The notes beneath the pieces are model-generated. The model saw nothing but the letters and a program-made list of their open reading frames with translations, was not told the DNA's origin and did no database searches. From JAFNAG01 sp963824985 (GTDB lineage Bacteria; Acidobacteriota; UBA6911), in the NCBI GenBank assembly GCA_963824985.1, contig CAWGRQ010000047.1, forward strand, positions 248,001 through 312,000: a stretch of 64,000 bases of DNA. Direction: 5' to 3'. Shown in pieces: positions 30,230 to 40,559 of this stretch. Positions within the stretch are counted from its first letter, which is position 1, and the number at the start of each line of letters is the position of its first letter. The translations under genes were made by a program, and so were the position numbers.

Positions 30230-33200
30230 GTGGTGATTTCAGTGTTCCAATCTACCGCGCGCCGTACCGTCATCTGGCTGGTCTGCTCCTTTCTCGTTGT
30301 TCTGAACCTCGCAGCCGCGGAACATCACGGACAGGTCAAGTTCGGCGGCCTGCCCGTGCCCGGAGCCACGGTTACCGCGGTCCTGGGCGACAAGAAACTG
30401 ACCGCCGTTACCGACCCGCAGGGCTTCTATTCGTTTCCCGATCTTTCGGACGGTGCCTGGGAGTTCCGCGTAGAAATGCTCTGCTTCGCGCCGTCCAGCC
30501 GGCAAGTGACCATCGCCGCGGGAGCGCCGGCGGTTGAGTGGGAGCTGAAGCTTCTCCCGTTTGACGAGATCAAAAAGGCGGCCATTTCCGCATCAACGCT
30601 GCCCGAGGCACAGGCGCAACCGGCACCGGCTGGAGGGGTCGCGAACCGTACCGGCGGCGCGGACCGAAACACGCCTGCGCGCAAGGCATCTCCGGTCCCC
30701 GATGCCGGAAAGGCGTCACCGGCGGCCGCGGTTCCGCCGGACCGTTTTCAGCGTGCGGATCTGAATGCCGTCAACCCGGACACCCCCGCCATCGGGGCAG
30801 CCGAGCGTGAATCGGCAACATTCGGAGGCCAGTCTCCAGATGAGCTGGCGCAACGCGCCGCCGACGGCCTGCTCATAAGCGGCAGCGTGAACAACTCCGC
30901 CAGTTCGCCTTTCGGCCAGCTTCCGGCGTTCGGCAACCTGCGCAAGGGCCGGGGATCGCTGTACAACGGCAGCCTGGGCCTGATCCTGAACAACTCGGCG
31001 CTGGATGCCCGCTCCTACTCCTTCACGGGCCAGGATACGGCCAAGCCGGCCTACAGCCGCATGACGGGCCTGGCGTCGTTCGGCGGCCCGATCCGGCTCC
31101 CGTTCGTCGCCAGGAACGGCCCCACCGTCATGCTAAATTACCAGTGGACCCGGAACCGCAACGTCACCACGCAGGCGGGCCTGATGCCGACCGAAGCCCT
31201 GCGCAGGGGAGACTTCTCGCAGGTCCTGAGCGCCATGGGGCAACCCATCAGGATTTTCGACCCCATGACCGGCCTGCAGTTTCCCGACAACGTGATTCCG
31301 CCGGATCGGATCAGCCCGCAGGCCAGGGCCCTGCTGGACCTCTATCCGCGAACCGCACTCGAGGGGAGGTTCAACTACCAGGTCCCCATTCAATCAGTCG
31401 TACACCAGGACAGCCTTCAGTCGCGGGTGAACAAGTCACTCGGCCGCACCAACCAGCTCTCCGGCAGTTTCGCGTGGCAGAGCATCCGTTCCAGCACTCC
31501 GAATCTGTTCGGTTTCGTGGACACCACCGAGTCGACCGGCCTCAATGGGTCCCTGAACTGGCGTCACAATTTCACATCCCGGCTGCTGGCCAATGTCGGG
31601 TACCAGTACAGCCGGTCCAGCGCGCGCACCCGTTCGTTCTTCCAGAATCTCAGCAACGTCTCCGGTGAGGCCGGGATCCGGGGCAACAGCCAGGATCCCA
31701 CCGACTGGGGCCCGCCGGACCTGATGTTTGCCGGCGGCGCCACCTCCCTGTCCGACGGGCGGCCGTCATCGCACCATAATCAGACAAGCTCGGTATCATA
31801 CGCCATGTTCTGGAGCCACGGCCGCCACAACTTCTCGCTCGGCGCCGATTTTCGCAGGCAGCAGTTCATCGTGCTTTCCCAGCAGAATCCACGCGGCACT
31901 TTCGCCTTCACCGGTGCGGCAACGCAGGCACAATCGGACGGGCTTCCTTTAGCGGGCACCGGATCGGACTTTGCCGATTTCCTCCTCGGGATTCCCGATA
32001 CCGTGTCCATTGCCTTCGGCAACGCGGACAAGTATTTCCGGGCTTCGTCTTACGACGCGTACCTGACGGACGACTTCAGGATCAATCCCGGCCTCACGCT
32101 GAACGCGGGAATGCGCTGGGAATACGGATCCCCGATCACGGAACTCTACGGCCGCCTCGTGAACCTCGACATCGCTCCCGGCTTCGCGGCGGCAGCGCCG
32201 GTGCTTGCGAACCAACCGATGGGCGCGCTTACCGGCACGCACTACCCCGAATCTCTTCTCCGCCCGGACAAGACCGCGTTTCAACCCAGGATCGGCATCG
32301 CGTGGCGTCCCTTCCCCGCGTCCTCGATGGTCGTGCGGGCGGGGTACGGCATCTATTACAACACCTCGGTCTACACCTCGATTGCCACGCAGATGGCGCA
32401 ACAGGCGCCGCTGTCAAAAAGCCTGAGCGTGCAGAACGGCCCGGGCTACCCGTTGACGCTTGCGAACGCATTCAATGCCTCCCCATCGGGCGCCTTGGCC
32501 ACCTTCGCCGTCGACCCCGATTTTCGGGTCGGATATGCGCAAAACTGGCAGGTATCCATCCAACGGGATCTTCCCTGGTCCCTGGTCATGACCGCGACCT
32601 ATCTCGGCACCAAGGGAACACGCGGCGTACAACAGTTCCTGCCCAACACCTATCCGGTGGGGGCCGCCAATCCCTGTCCCGCGTGCCCGTCGGGTTTCAC
32701 CTATTTCGCTTCGAACGGGAATTCGACCCGGGAAGCGGGCCAGATCCAGATGCGGAGACGCCTGCGCAACGGGTTTACCGCAACCGTCCAGTACACCTGG
32801 TCGAAGTCCATCGACGACGCCGCGCTCGGCGGCAGAGGGCAGGGGAACGCAGTGATTGCGCAGAACTGGCTCGATCTGCGCGCCGAACGGGGCCCATCGA
32901 GTTTCGACCAGCGGCACCTGTTGGACCTGCAGATGCAGTATTCCCCAGGCATGGGGCTGCGCGGCGGTGCGCTGATGAAGGGCTGGAAGGGCCGGTTGTT
33001 GAAGGAATGGACCATCACGAGCCAGATCACGGCAGGCAGCGGGTTTCCGCTGACGCCTATCTACCCGGCAGCGGTAAGCGGGACCGGCGTGACCGGCAGC
33101 ATCCGGCCCGATGTCACCGGGGCGTCCCTCTATTCCGCCCCCGCGGGCTACTTCCTGAATCCGGCGGCCTATACCGCCCCCTCCTACGGTACCTGGGGAA

Positions 33201-33436
33201 ATGCCGGGAGAAACTCGATCACCGGCCCGGCCCAGTTCTCGTTGAACGCCTCTCTCGGGCGCACGTTCCAGGTGAAGGACCGCATCATCCTCGACCTGCG
33301 CATCGACTCCGCCAACGTCATCAACCACGTCACCTTCACCGGCTGGAACACAACCGTCAACAGCACCCAGTTCGGGCTGGCGGTCGGCGCCAATCCGATG
33401 CGCACCATTCAGATCACGCTGCGTGCGAGGATGTGA
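30230..33436 (+). CDS. Oar-like TonB-dependent receptor with carboxypeptidase-regulatory domain (cassette 1)
   Basis: An intact 1,068-residue outer-membrane protein. The start is one of the GTG codons at 30230/30233 or 30242, behind AAGGGATGAGG. A signal peptide (VIWLVCSFLVVLNLAAAEHH) leads into a carboxypeptidase-regulatory domain (GLPVPGATVTAVLGDKKLTA), an Ala/Pro-rich linker (about residues 125-175), then a plug-barrel region with DRISPQARALLDLYP, DDFRINPGLTLNAGMRWEYG, TATYLGTKGTRG and a C-terminal IQITLRARM. Oar-type proteins lack a known import substrate; some take part in surface signalling. Unlike the two other receptors in the window it has no frameshift. Its stop lies 2 bp before the start of the VWA gene, so the two are coupled. 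Confidence 0.9.
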   Translation: MVISVFQSTARRTVIWLVCSFLVVLNLAAAEHHGQVKFGGLPVPGATVTAVLGDKKLTAVTDPQGFYSFPDLSDGAWEFRVEMLCFAPSSRQVTIAAGAPAVEWELKLLPFDEIKKAAISASTLPEAQAQPAPAGGVANRTGGADRNTPARKASPVPDAGKASPAAAVPPDRFQRADLNAVNPDTPAIGAAERESATFGGQSPDELAQRAADGLLISGSVNNSASSPFGQLPAFGNLRKGRGSLYNGSLGLILNNSALDARSYSFTGQDTAKPAYSRMTGLASFGGPIRLPFVARNGPTVMLNYQWTRNRNVTTQAGLMPTEALRRGDFSQVLSAMGQPIRIFDPMTGLQFPDNVIPPDRISPQARALLDLYPRTALEGRFNYQVPIQSVVHQDSLQSRVNKSLGRTNQLSGSFAWQSIRSSTPNLFGFVDTTESTGLNGSLNWRHNFTSRLLANVGYQYSRSSARTRSFFQNLSNVSGEAGIRGNSQDPTDWGPPDLMFAGGATSLSDGRPSSHHNQTSSVSYAMFWSHGRHNFSLGADFRRQQFIVLSQQNPRGTFAFTGAATQAQSDGLPLAGTGSDFADFLLGIPDTVSIAFGNADKYFRASSYDAYLTDDFRINPGLTLNAGMRWEYGSPITELYGRLVNLDIAPGFAAAAPVLANQPMGALTGTHYPESLLRPDKTAFQPRIGIAWRPFPASSMVVRAGYGIYYNTSVYTSIATQMAQQAPLSKSLSVQNGPGYPLTLANAFNASPSGALATFAVDPDFRVGYAQNWQVSIQRDLPWSLVMTATYLGTKGTRGVQQFLPNTYPVGAANPCPACPSGFTYFASNGNSTREAGQIQMRRRLRNGFTATVQYTWSKSIDDAALGGRGQGNAVIAQNWLDLRAERGPSSFDQRHLLDLQMQYSPGMGLRGGALMKGWKGRLLKEWTITSQITAGSGFPLTPIYPAAVSGTGVTGSIRPDVTGASLYSAPAGYFLNPAAYTAPSYGTWGNAGRNSITGPAQFSLNASLGRTFQVKDRIILDLRIDSANVINHVTFTGWNTTVNSTQFGLAVGANPMRTIQITLRARM

Positions 33437-33438
33437 AA

Positions 33439-35573
33439 ATGAGACTGATGACTGCGCTTCTCCTCGCCTCACTCGCCGCCCCGCAGCAGGTCGGCCAGAA
33501 CGCACCCGTGAAACCGTCCGGACAGGCCACGTTCCGCGCCACGAGCCAGCTCGTGGTCGAGACCATCGTCGTCAGGGACAAGAACGGCAATCCGGTCACG
33601 GGCCTTACCGACAAGGATTTCACGGTCACCGAAGACGGTGTGCCGCAGACGATCCGGTTTCTCGAATTCCAGAAGCTGCCGGAGATTCCCGACGCCATGA
33701 CGGCGATGCCTTCGGGGCGCCCTCAACTCCGTGAGAAGCTGCCGCGCACCCGGATCTCGCCGGAAACGCCGGGCAGCATCCGGTACAGCGACCATCGCCT
33801 GATGGCGCTCTACTTCGACATGACCGCCATGCCCCCGATGGATCAGATCCGGGCGCTGAACGCCGCCAAGCAGTTCGTCCAGACCCGGATGACGACCTCG
33901 GACCTGATGGCGATCCTGATGTTCTCCGGCGGCGCGGTCCGCGTGCTGGAAGACTTCACCGCCGACCGGGACCGCCTGCTGAGCACGATCGAAACCATGA
34001 TCGTGGGGGAAGGCGAAGGGTATGACGAGAATCCCGATGACGCCGCTGCCGCCGACACCGGCGCCGCCTTCGGGCAGAACGACAGCGAGTTCAACATCTT
34101 CAACACCGACCGGCAACTGTCCGCCCTGCAGACGGCGGCCAAGATGCTCGGGACGCTCAGCGAAAAGAAGTCGCTCATTTACTTTGCCAGCGGCCTCAGG
34201 CTGAACGGCATCGACAATCAGGCCCAGCTGCACGCCACCATCAATGCCGCGATCCGCGCGGGTGTGTCGTTCTGGCCGATCGATGCCCGCGGCCTGCTGG
34301 CGCAGGCTCCCCTGGGCGACGCCACCCGCGGTTCGCCCGGCGGGGCCGGCATGTACAACGGCGCTCTCGCATGTCGGCGATGCTGACGGGCTTTCAGCGC
34401 TCGCAGGACACCCTCTGGACCATGGCCGCAGACACCGGCGGAAAGGCCTTTCTCGACAGCAACGATCTCGTGGCGGGAATCGTCAAGGCGCAGACAGTCC
34501 ATCTCGAGCTACTACATCCTCGGCTACTACACGACCAATGAGGCACAGGACGGCAAGTTCCGCCGGATCAGGATCTCACTCACGAACGGGCTGGCGGCCG
34601 AACTCGATTATCGCCAGGGCTATTACGCCGGCAAGGTGTTCGCGAAATTTACCGCCGCGGACAAGGAACGACAACTCGAGGAAGCGCTGATGCTGGGCGA
34701 TCCGATCACGGAACTCACCATCGCGATGGAGATCGACTATTTCCAGTTGAACCGTGCCGAGTACTTCGTGCCGCTGACCGTGAAAATCCCGGGGCGCGAA
34801 CTGGCGCTGGCGCGCCGCGGCGGGTTCGATCACACGCGTCATCGATTTCATCGGCGAGATCAAGGACGAATACGGCACCACGATCCAGAACATGCGCGAC
34901 AAGGTGGACATCAAGTTGAGCGATGCCACCGCCGCGGAACTGGCGAAACGCCCCATTCAGTACGACACCGGTTTCACGCTGCTTCCCGGCGGCTACAAGA
35001 TCAAGTTTCTGGCCCGCGACGCCGAGACCGGGAGAATCGGCACGTTCCAGATGGACTTTCGTGATCCCCAACCTCAACAAGGAGGAACAAGCGCATCCCG
35101 ATCAGCTCGGTGATCCTGAGCAGCCAGCGCGTCGAACCTCCGCGACGCGCTCTACAACGCGACGAAGGAAAAAGACCGGGAGCGGGTCGAAGTCGCGAAT
35201 CCGCTGGTGCAGGACGGGCAGAAGCTGATTCCCAGCGTCACGCGGGTGTTCAGGACCGAGCGCGCACCTGTACGTGTTCCTCCAGGCCTATGACCGCGGA
35301 ACCGTGAGCAGTCTGCCCCTGGTCGCATTTGTGACTTTCTATCGGGGGCAAACCAAGGCGTTTGAAACGCAACCGCTTGCGGTGACGGAGCCGCCTGATC
35401 CCCAATCAAAGGCCGTGCCGCTTCGATTCAGCCTTCCCTTGGGCAAACTGCCCCCGGGCGAATACATCTGCCAGGTGACGGTGCTGAGTCCCGGCGGCCA
35501 GAAGGCCTCCTTCTGGCAAGCTCCCGTGATGCTGATCCAGCCGGATCCCTCCGGGACGGTCCGCAACAATTAA
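33439..35573 (+). pseudogene. Acidobacterial VWA-related protein (TIGR03436), multiply frameshifted (cassette 1)
   Basis: Secreted protein with a von Willebrand A-like domain, of unknown role. It starts at ATG 33439, directly after the receptor stop, with a short signal peptide and then FRATSQLVVETIVVRDKNGN and FTVTEDGVPQTIRF, the family's opening blocks. The metal-site motif is unusual (LYFDMTAM rather than DxSxS). By comparison with the intact paralogue at 46294-48351 the frame changes seven times: one -1 near 34365 and six +1 near 34497, 34825, 35060, 35099, 35140 and 35267. Every segment still matches the paralogue, ending QAPVMLIQPD. Whether this is real decay or sequence error is open. 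Confidence 0.8.
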
Positions 35574-35616
35574 GTTTTTTGCCTTACGGGTGACACCGGC
35601 TGCCCGGTGCATCGCC

Positions 35617-38600
35617 TCAAAAGCCGACCTTGGAAGAGTATCCGGGGATTACCGGAATCGATGAGAAAAGACCCTGGTTTTGCACAAGGGCCACGATGGC
35701 AAAAGTTGCCCCGTCTTGCCCAATCAGGACCGCCGTGCCGGCGAATTTCCGCGCCGCTTTGGGATCTTCATAGAAAAACCTGGCGGATTGACTCCAGGGG
35801 CCGAGGGTTATGGGACTCAGGGCGGTCACGGTTGTGCCGTCCGAACTGACCTCCAGGACCTTGATGGTTATCGCTTTGTCGCTGGAATTGGCTACCGCGT
35901 ATCCTGTGAAGCGACTTTGATTCACATCGTCGTCGACCGGGATGGTAACTCCCGCCAGCATCGGGGCCGAGAGCACTCCAACGGTCGTCTGCAGAAAGCC
36001 TGTGCCGTTCACCAACTGGAAGTTGGCAACTCCCGCAGGCATTCCGCCGGAGCTTTCGATGCGAGCCCAGCCCGTGGCGACCGGATCGCCTGCATTCCTG
36101 GATGACGCCGTGACAAACTGTGCCCCGCCCGGCGGTATGAGGATCGAGGTAGACGCACCGGCAATGCCTCCGGTTGGTGCCGAAAGGACTACGTTCAGCG
36201 GCTCTCCCTTCGGATCGGTCAGAATCAAGCGGCCGGCGACCTGCGTGCTCCCGGTGTTCAGGAAACTGAACGCCGTAGTATATCCGCCGCCGACTGCGAC
36301 CTGGGGGAACAGGGCGGTCGTGGTCACACTACTCTCTCCGCTCGCCAGACTAGACGGCCGGGCTGTCATTGACATCGTCGAAATCCCGGCGCCGGGGACA
36401 TCCGGCGCCTTGGATGGGATCACCGGGATCGTCGTAAATTGGCCCTGATTTTGATTCAGCGCCGTGGCCACGAATTGTTTCCCTCCTTGTGCAGTCAAGA
36501 CCAAAGAGCCCGCGAAATCCGACGTCAAGGGCAGGTATTCATGAATGAATCGGGCTATCTGTCTCTGAGGTCCGAGAGGATTGAGTTCCGCCGGGCTGAT
36601 TGCGCCCAGCAGGCTGCCGTCCTGCCGCACGACGGTTAATTTTACGTTGATGTCCTCGTTGTTTAAGTTCGCAACGGCAAATCCCGTGTAATGGTTGAAG
36701 ACTGCTGAATTGTCGATTGGGATGGTTGCCGCAGCCACGGGATCCGACGAAATAACACCCGCGCTGGCTTTGAGAAGGCCCAGCTCGTTCAATCGGAATG
36801 TCGCCACGCCACTCAGTGTCCCACCATAACCGTCGACTCGAGCCCAACCGCTCCTGATTCCCTCACTCGGGCCAAGCCCGGAAGCCGTGACGTACTGAAC
36901 GCCTCCCGAGGGGACAAGAAGGTGCGCGGATGCGGCCGGGATCTCGTTCATGGCGCCGGGGGAGGCAGGGAGAACCGCTGAACTCGTGAGCGCGGCGGTA
37001 AGAGGCTTCCCGTCCTTATCGGTCAGGCTCAGATCCCCTTCAGCTGCTTCGCTGCCGGTATTGACAAAGGCAAAGAGTGTGGCGTAGCCGCCACCAACAA
37101 CCGCATGGGCAAAAGACGTCGAGATGACGGAATGCAAATCGATTACTTTTTCAATCCGCCTGGCATTTACATCGACTACCGAAATGTTGTCTGACCGGCT
37201 ATTCAACACGAAAATCCTGCTGCAATCGTCATTGGCATAGGCATACCAGGGGAAAAATCCCTGCAACGGAATGACCTGTGACAGAAACCGGCCATTCGTC
37301 AAATCGTAAATGCTCACGAAGGCGCGGTCCAGATGGACCATATAGAGCAAATTTTCCCGCGGCTGGTAAATCAACGCGATGGCATTGACATAAACAAACG
37401 ATCTCTCGTCAAGCCCGAGTGCTGATGCGACCTCCTTCAAATAAATGACCTTCTTGATTACATCACTATCCGTATCAATGGCCAGAACGACGTTTGTGCC
37501 TCCGACGAACAGTGTATGAGAACCGGGGTCGTAAGCATAGGGATAGTAGGGTCCAGCAGATATTCCATCCGTGGGGTTTGAAGAAGGGGGGAAAGAAAGG
37601 GTCTTATGAATGGTAAAGTTATCGGTCCTGATTACATGTATGGTTATGGCGCCGCTCCAGTACCCGCCCAGAGCATATATTTTCGATCCGCCAGGCAGCT
37701 CAAAGGGTCTTTGTTCGAAACTTCCGCCTTCGAGAATCAGGCGAGCCTCAACCTTGAAGTCCGTCCTGTTTATCGCGAGGAAGATGTTCGGCGAATAGCC
37801 CGAAGGGCCATTCGCAACTGAGTAGATCCGCTTTTGGTCCTCGGAAAGAATGAAACGCCATAGTGAGGTATCAGGTGGCAGCCAGTGATTAGCCAGGAGT
37901 TCCATCGTCGATGTGTCCACTTCGAGAAACGATTCACCCTGGCAAATGAGCATCTTCCCCGCATCATCGATCGCGGAATCGTAATTATAGGCATCCGCTC
38001 GAATCGCGGGCAGTCGGGTCATTCGTTTAACACTTGCATTATCCAGGTCTAATTCATAGGCGTTGGGGCTCTTATGGATAAGGACGTAGCCGCTGGATTT
38101 CCCGGGATGCCTCGCGAAGAAATGGGGTCGCAGATCTTCCCGGCCGAATACCAGGCTGCCCGCAAGGATTGAGTCGTTCAGATCGATCCTGAAGATCGCG
38201 TTGGCGTCATTACTGACGCCGTATAAGAAATGAGAATCCGACGGATCCAGCTGAAGACTTCTTATCTCTCCGAATGGGGCGTTGTACTTGGTTCTGCCCA
38301 ATTGGATTGCAGCCCGCACCGTGTCTGTCTGCGTATCGATGACGATGGTGTTTTTGCCTCCTCTATAGTCGTAGGCAACTCCGATATAGACGGACCGGCT
38401 GTCCGGGCTCACCTCCACTGAATTGGGGCCGCCGTCGATGGGAATCGACGTCTGTTCCCACCGTCTCAGGTCGACCGCATAGACATTTCCATAACCGTTA
38501 CCGTCGGGATAAAAGCCGCCGTAATTGGCGGCGTACAACTTCGACTCATCAGGAAGGACATTGAAATCCCAAATATCCCCCTGCTTGGGAATGTAGAGGG

Positions 38601-39318
38601 TGCGGAGCCAGGTCTTGGTGTCAGGGCTGTAGAGGCCCAATTTATGGGGCGCTCCCGGACCTTCCTGGGTAAAAACATACCATTTCCCCGGGTACGAATT
38701 GCTCTCCCGGATTTGATTGAATCCAATGCTCAGGTCCGTGAATTCGGTTACTTCATAGGTGTCGGTGTTTACGAATCTTACCGTGTTCCCATCCCAGAGC
38801 AGGAGACGACCGTCCCGGGTTCGAATCATGCCGTTACATGCAATCTGCTCGATCGAATGCATAAGGGATAGTGTTTGGGTGTCGAGCACGAGCAATTTCT
38901 TCCAGGAGCCGACGTGCACAAAGAGCTTTCTGTCACTCGCATCCAGCGCGATTCGATAGGATTGCAGAGGAAAATAATCGGAAAGATTTTCGACCGCCTC
39001 AACGGTGAGATCGGGCAAATGAACCTTAAAAACGGTATCGGACAGGTGAAACCCGATGAAGGCGTGTTTTCCATCCTTGGTGACGGCGATGCAGGTTGGC
39101 CCCATCCCTTGGGTCGCTTTGGGAGCGCCCTGGACTTCGAAGGCATTCATCCGTGGTATTTGCCGCGCCGCGATCAGTTCGTGCACACTCGAAGATCCGG
39201 GGAGGAAATGCAGCTGCGGATTATGGGGCGAATGGGAACTCCCCACGTTTCGGCCTATGAACAGGATTGTGATGATTGAAAGCATGGAGGCAACTCGCAC
39301 GGCCGGGTTGGTGCTCAT
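35617..39318 (-). CDS. Large secreted YVTN-like beta-propeller protein with duplicated C-terminal domain
   Basis: An intact 1,233-residue exported protein starting at ATG 39318 behind AGGG. After a signal segment (VASMLSIITILFIG) about 660 residues form WD/YVTN-like blades (CIAVTKDGKHAFIGF, NSVEVSPDSRSVYIGVAYD, IDTQTDTVRAAIQL), consistent with one or two beta-propellers. The C-terminal part has two copies of a roughly 230-residue domain: AVVGGGYATLFAFVNTGSEA (about 735) and AVGGGYTTAFSFLNTGST (about 1010), each followed by LTDKDGKPL / LTDPKGEPL, VPSGGVQYVTAS / PPGGAQFVTASS, and QGQFTTIPVIP / QGLFSSIPVIP. It converges with cassette 1. Function unknown; an extracellular binding or surface role is plausible. 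Confidence 0.85.
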   Translation of the reverse strand: MSTNPAVRVASMLSIITILFIGRNVGSSHSPHNPQLHFLPGSSSVHELIAARQIPRMNAFEVQGAPKATQGMGPTCIAVTKDGKHAFIGFHLSDTVFKVHLPDLTVEAVENLSDYFPLQSYRIALDASDRKLFVHVGSWKKLLVLDTQTLSLMHSIEQIACNGMIRTRDGRLLLWDGNTVRFVNTDTYEVTEFTDLSIGFNQIRESNSYPGKWYVFTQEGPGAPHKLGLYSPDTKTWLRTLYIPKQGDIWDFNVLPDESKLYAANYGGFYPDGNGYGNVYAVDLRRWEQTSIPIDGGPNSVEVSPDSRSVYIGVAYDYRGGKNTIVIDTQTDTVRAAIQLGRTKYNAPFGEIRSLQLDPSDSHFLYGVSNDANAIFRIDLNDSILAGSLVFGREDLRPHFFARHPGKSSGYVLIHKSPNAYELDLDNASVKRMTRLPAIRADAYNYDSAIDDAGKMLICQGESFLEVDTSTMELLANHWLPPDTSLWRFILSEDQKRIYSVANGPSGYSPNIFLAINRTDFKVEARLILEGGSFEQRPFELPGGSKIYALGGYWSGAITIHVIRTDNFTIHKTLSFPPSSNPTDGISAGPYYPYAYDPGSHTLFVGGTNVVLAIDTDSDVIKKVIYLKEVASALGLDERSFVYVNAIALIYQPRENLLYMVHLDRAFVSIYDLTNGRFLSQVIPLQGFFPWYAYANDDCSRIFVLNSRSDNISVVDVNARRIEKVIDLHSVISTSFAHAVVGGGYATLFAFVNTGSEAAEGDLSLTDKDGKPLTAALTSSAVLPASPGAMNEIPAASAHLLVPSGGVQYVTASGLGPSEGIRSGWARVDGYGGTLSGVATFRLNELGLLKASAGVISSDPVAAATIPIDNSAVFNHYTGFAVANLNNEDINVKLTVVRQDGSLLGAISPAELNPLGPQRQIARFIHEYLPLTSDFAGSLVLTAQGGKQFVATALNQNQGQFTTIPVIPSKAPDVPGAGISTMSMTARPSSLASGESSVTTTALFPQVAVGGGYTTAFSFLNTGSTQVAGRLILTDPKGEPLNVVLSAPTGGIAGASTSILIPPGGAQFVTASSRNAGDPVATGWARIESSGGMPAGVANFQLVNGTGFLQTTVGVLSAPMLAGVTIPVDDDVNQSRFTGYAVANSSDKAITIKVLEVSSDGTTVTALSPITLGPWSQSARFFYEDPKAARKFAGTAVLIGQDGATFAIVALVQNQGLFSSIPVIPGYSSKVGF

Positions 39319-39587
39319 AGTTTCCCTACCCGCTCAGGCTGGAAGAGTCTCTCAGGCTCCTGGATTGTTCGCGAGTGGACAACAATGAATGACTGCCGCG
39401 ATCTTCACAAGAGTTACAAAAGGGAACCACTCTTCGTGTCCAGACATGGGAGTTCCTTTATATGCGTTTCCATGTGAGAGCACAAGGAGTAATCCGCAGC
39501 GGAGTTCAGCCGAGCCTCACCTGGCTCAAGGTTTGCGTTGGTCAGCTGGGATCTTCGCATAGCACCATTCAACCAATCAGGAATCGT

Positions 39588-39806
39588 GTATCTGTTTAGC
39601 CCTGTTGTCAGAGACCGAAAAAAAACGCCACGGATTTCACGGATTCCACAGATTTTATGAAGGCACTACCAAAAGGTGGTGTTTCTTGCAGCCCCCAGGA
39701 GGCAGGCAAAAACGATGACATCATTTGGTGCGCGTCGTTACGCGCATGCCCCATGCATTCGAATTCGTGGGATCCGTGGCTGCTTTTGAAGGAGCTAAAC
39801 AATTAC
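39588..39806 (+). mobile_element. Miniature inverted-repeat element, type B copy 3
   Basis: A 219-bp element with ends GTATCTGTTTAGCC and AGCTAAACAATTAC, flanked by a perfect 8-bp target duplication GGAATCGT (39580-39587 and 39807-39814). It is nearly identical by eye to 13957-14175, so it is a recent copy. This is the best-defined example for fixing the element ends. It lies between the beta-propeller gene and the BrnT/BrnA pair and contains no gene. Confidence 0.85.
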
Positions 39807-39997
39807 GGAATCGTTGGCCGGTGTGAGCGCCATCCAGCAGATCAGATGGATCTCACCGGATTCAATAGGTGGAAGCGGGTCTGGTGCTCGGAATGGCTCG
39901 GCCCCGATACGCTCGATCCCCTCAATCAGGAAACGGGCCGATTCCCCGATTGTTGTAGCGTTTGACACTACATTACCCGGGGCGCTATACTGATTCA

Positions 39998-40285
39998 GTG
40001 ACACGGGCAATTGAGTTTGATTGGGATCAATGGAATGTCCAGAAGAACGAGGTAAAGCACGGAGTCAGCCGGCTGGAAGCCGAGAGCGCCTTCCACGACC
40101 CTCATTACCTCCTGTTCCAGGACCTCGATCATTCTACCCCCCGGGAAGCGCGCTATCTTCTCTATGGCAGGAGCCTGGAAAACCGGGTACTGACGGTGGG
40201 ATTCACGTTGCGCGGCACGCGCATTCGGGTCATTACAGCCAGGCCCGCTTCACGAAAGGAGCGACGGATCTATGAAGAGGAATAA
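39998..40285 (+). CDS. brnT: BrnT family type II toxin
   Basis: A 95-residue protein of the BrnT ribonuclease-toxin family (RelE-like fold). Family blocks are EFDWDQWNVQKNEVKHGVS, FHDPHYLLFQDLDHSTPREARY and RIRVITARPASRKERRIYEEE, the last being the conserved catalytic C-terminus. The GTG at 39998 is the likely start. It overlaps the antitoxin gene by 14 bp, which is usual for brnT-brnA operons and couples translation. An upstream TTG at 39962 is in frame but less conserved. Confidence 0.85.
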   Translation: MTRAIEFDWDQWNVQKNEVKHGVSRLEAESAFHDPHYLLFQDLDHSTPREARYLLYGRSLENRVLTVGFTLRGTRIRVITARPASRKERRIYEEE

Positions 40286-40559
40286 GACCAAACGGCACAA
40301 AGCTCCCCGCATGATTGCAGATTATGATGCAGTGGAAACCTCCGGCATGATTGATCGGTCAAAACCGTTGAAATACGAAGACCTCGGGCTCCAGTTGCCT
40401 GAGCCCCCCCCGACGCAGGTGATATCGATCAGGCTCCCTTCTGCGCTTTTGAATAATCTCCGTGCCATCAGTTCGGAGACCGATATTCCCTATCAGGCAC
40501 TGATCAAGCTCTTCCTTTCGGACTCGGTGGCCAAATTCAAAAAGAAGTCCGTCGCCTGA
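40272..40559 (+). CDS. brnA: BrnA family antitoxin
   Basis: A 95-residue partner of BrnT. The C-terminal half (VISIRLPSALLNNLRAISSE) is a ribbon-helix-helix-like DNA-binding segment, followed by IPYQALIKLFLSDSVAKFKKK. The N-terminal half should wrap the toxin. Such antitoxins repress their own operon, together with the toxin. The last four-fifths of the gene lie in a 385-bp direct repeat whose second copy is at 41906, so a truncated antitoxin gene exists there too. Confidence 0.82.
   Translation: MKRNKTKRHKAPRMIADYDAVETSGMIDRSKPLKYEDLGLQLPEPPPTQVISIRLPSALLNNLRAISSETDIPYQALIKLFLSDSVAKFKKKSVA

Noticed and set aside
32302..34386. A 694-codon plus-strand frame
   Set aside because: Its first half overlaps the receptor gene in a wrong frame with Arg/His-rich nonsense; only the part from 33439 is real and belongs to the VWA gene.
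39795..40010. A 71-codon minus-strand frame next to brnT, whose end runs into the type B element
   Set aside because: If the element is removed it would stop at a TGA right after the target site, which is suggestive, but there is no recognisable family and it overlaps the brnT start.
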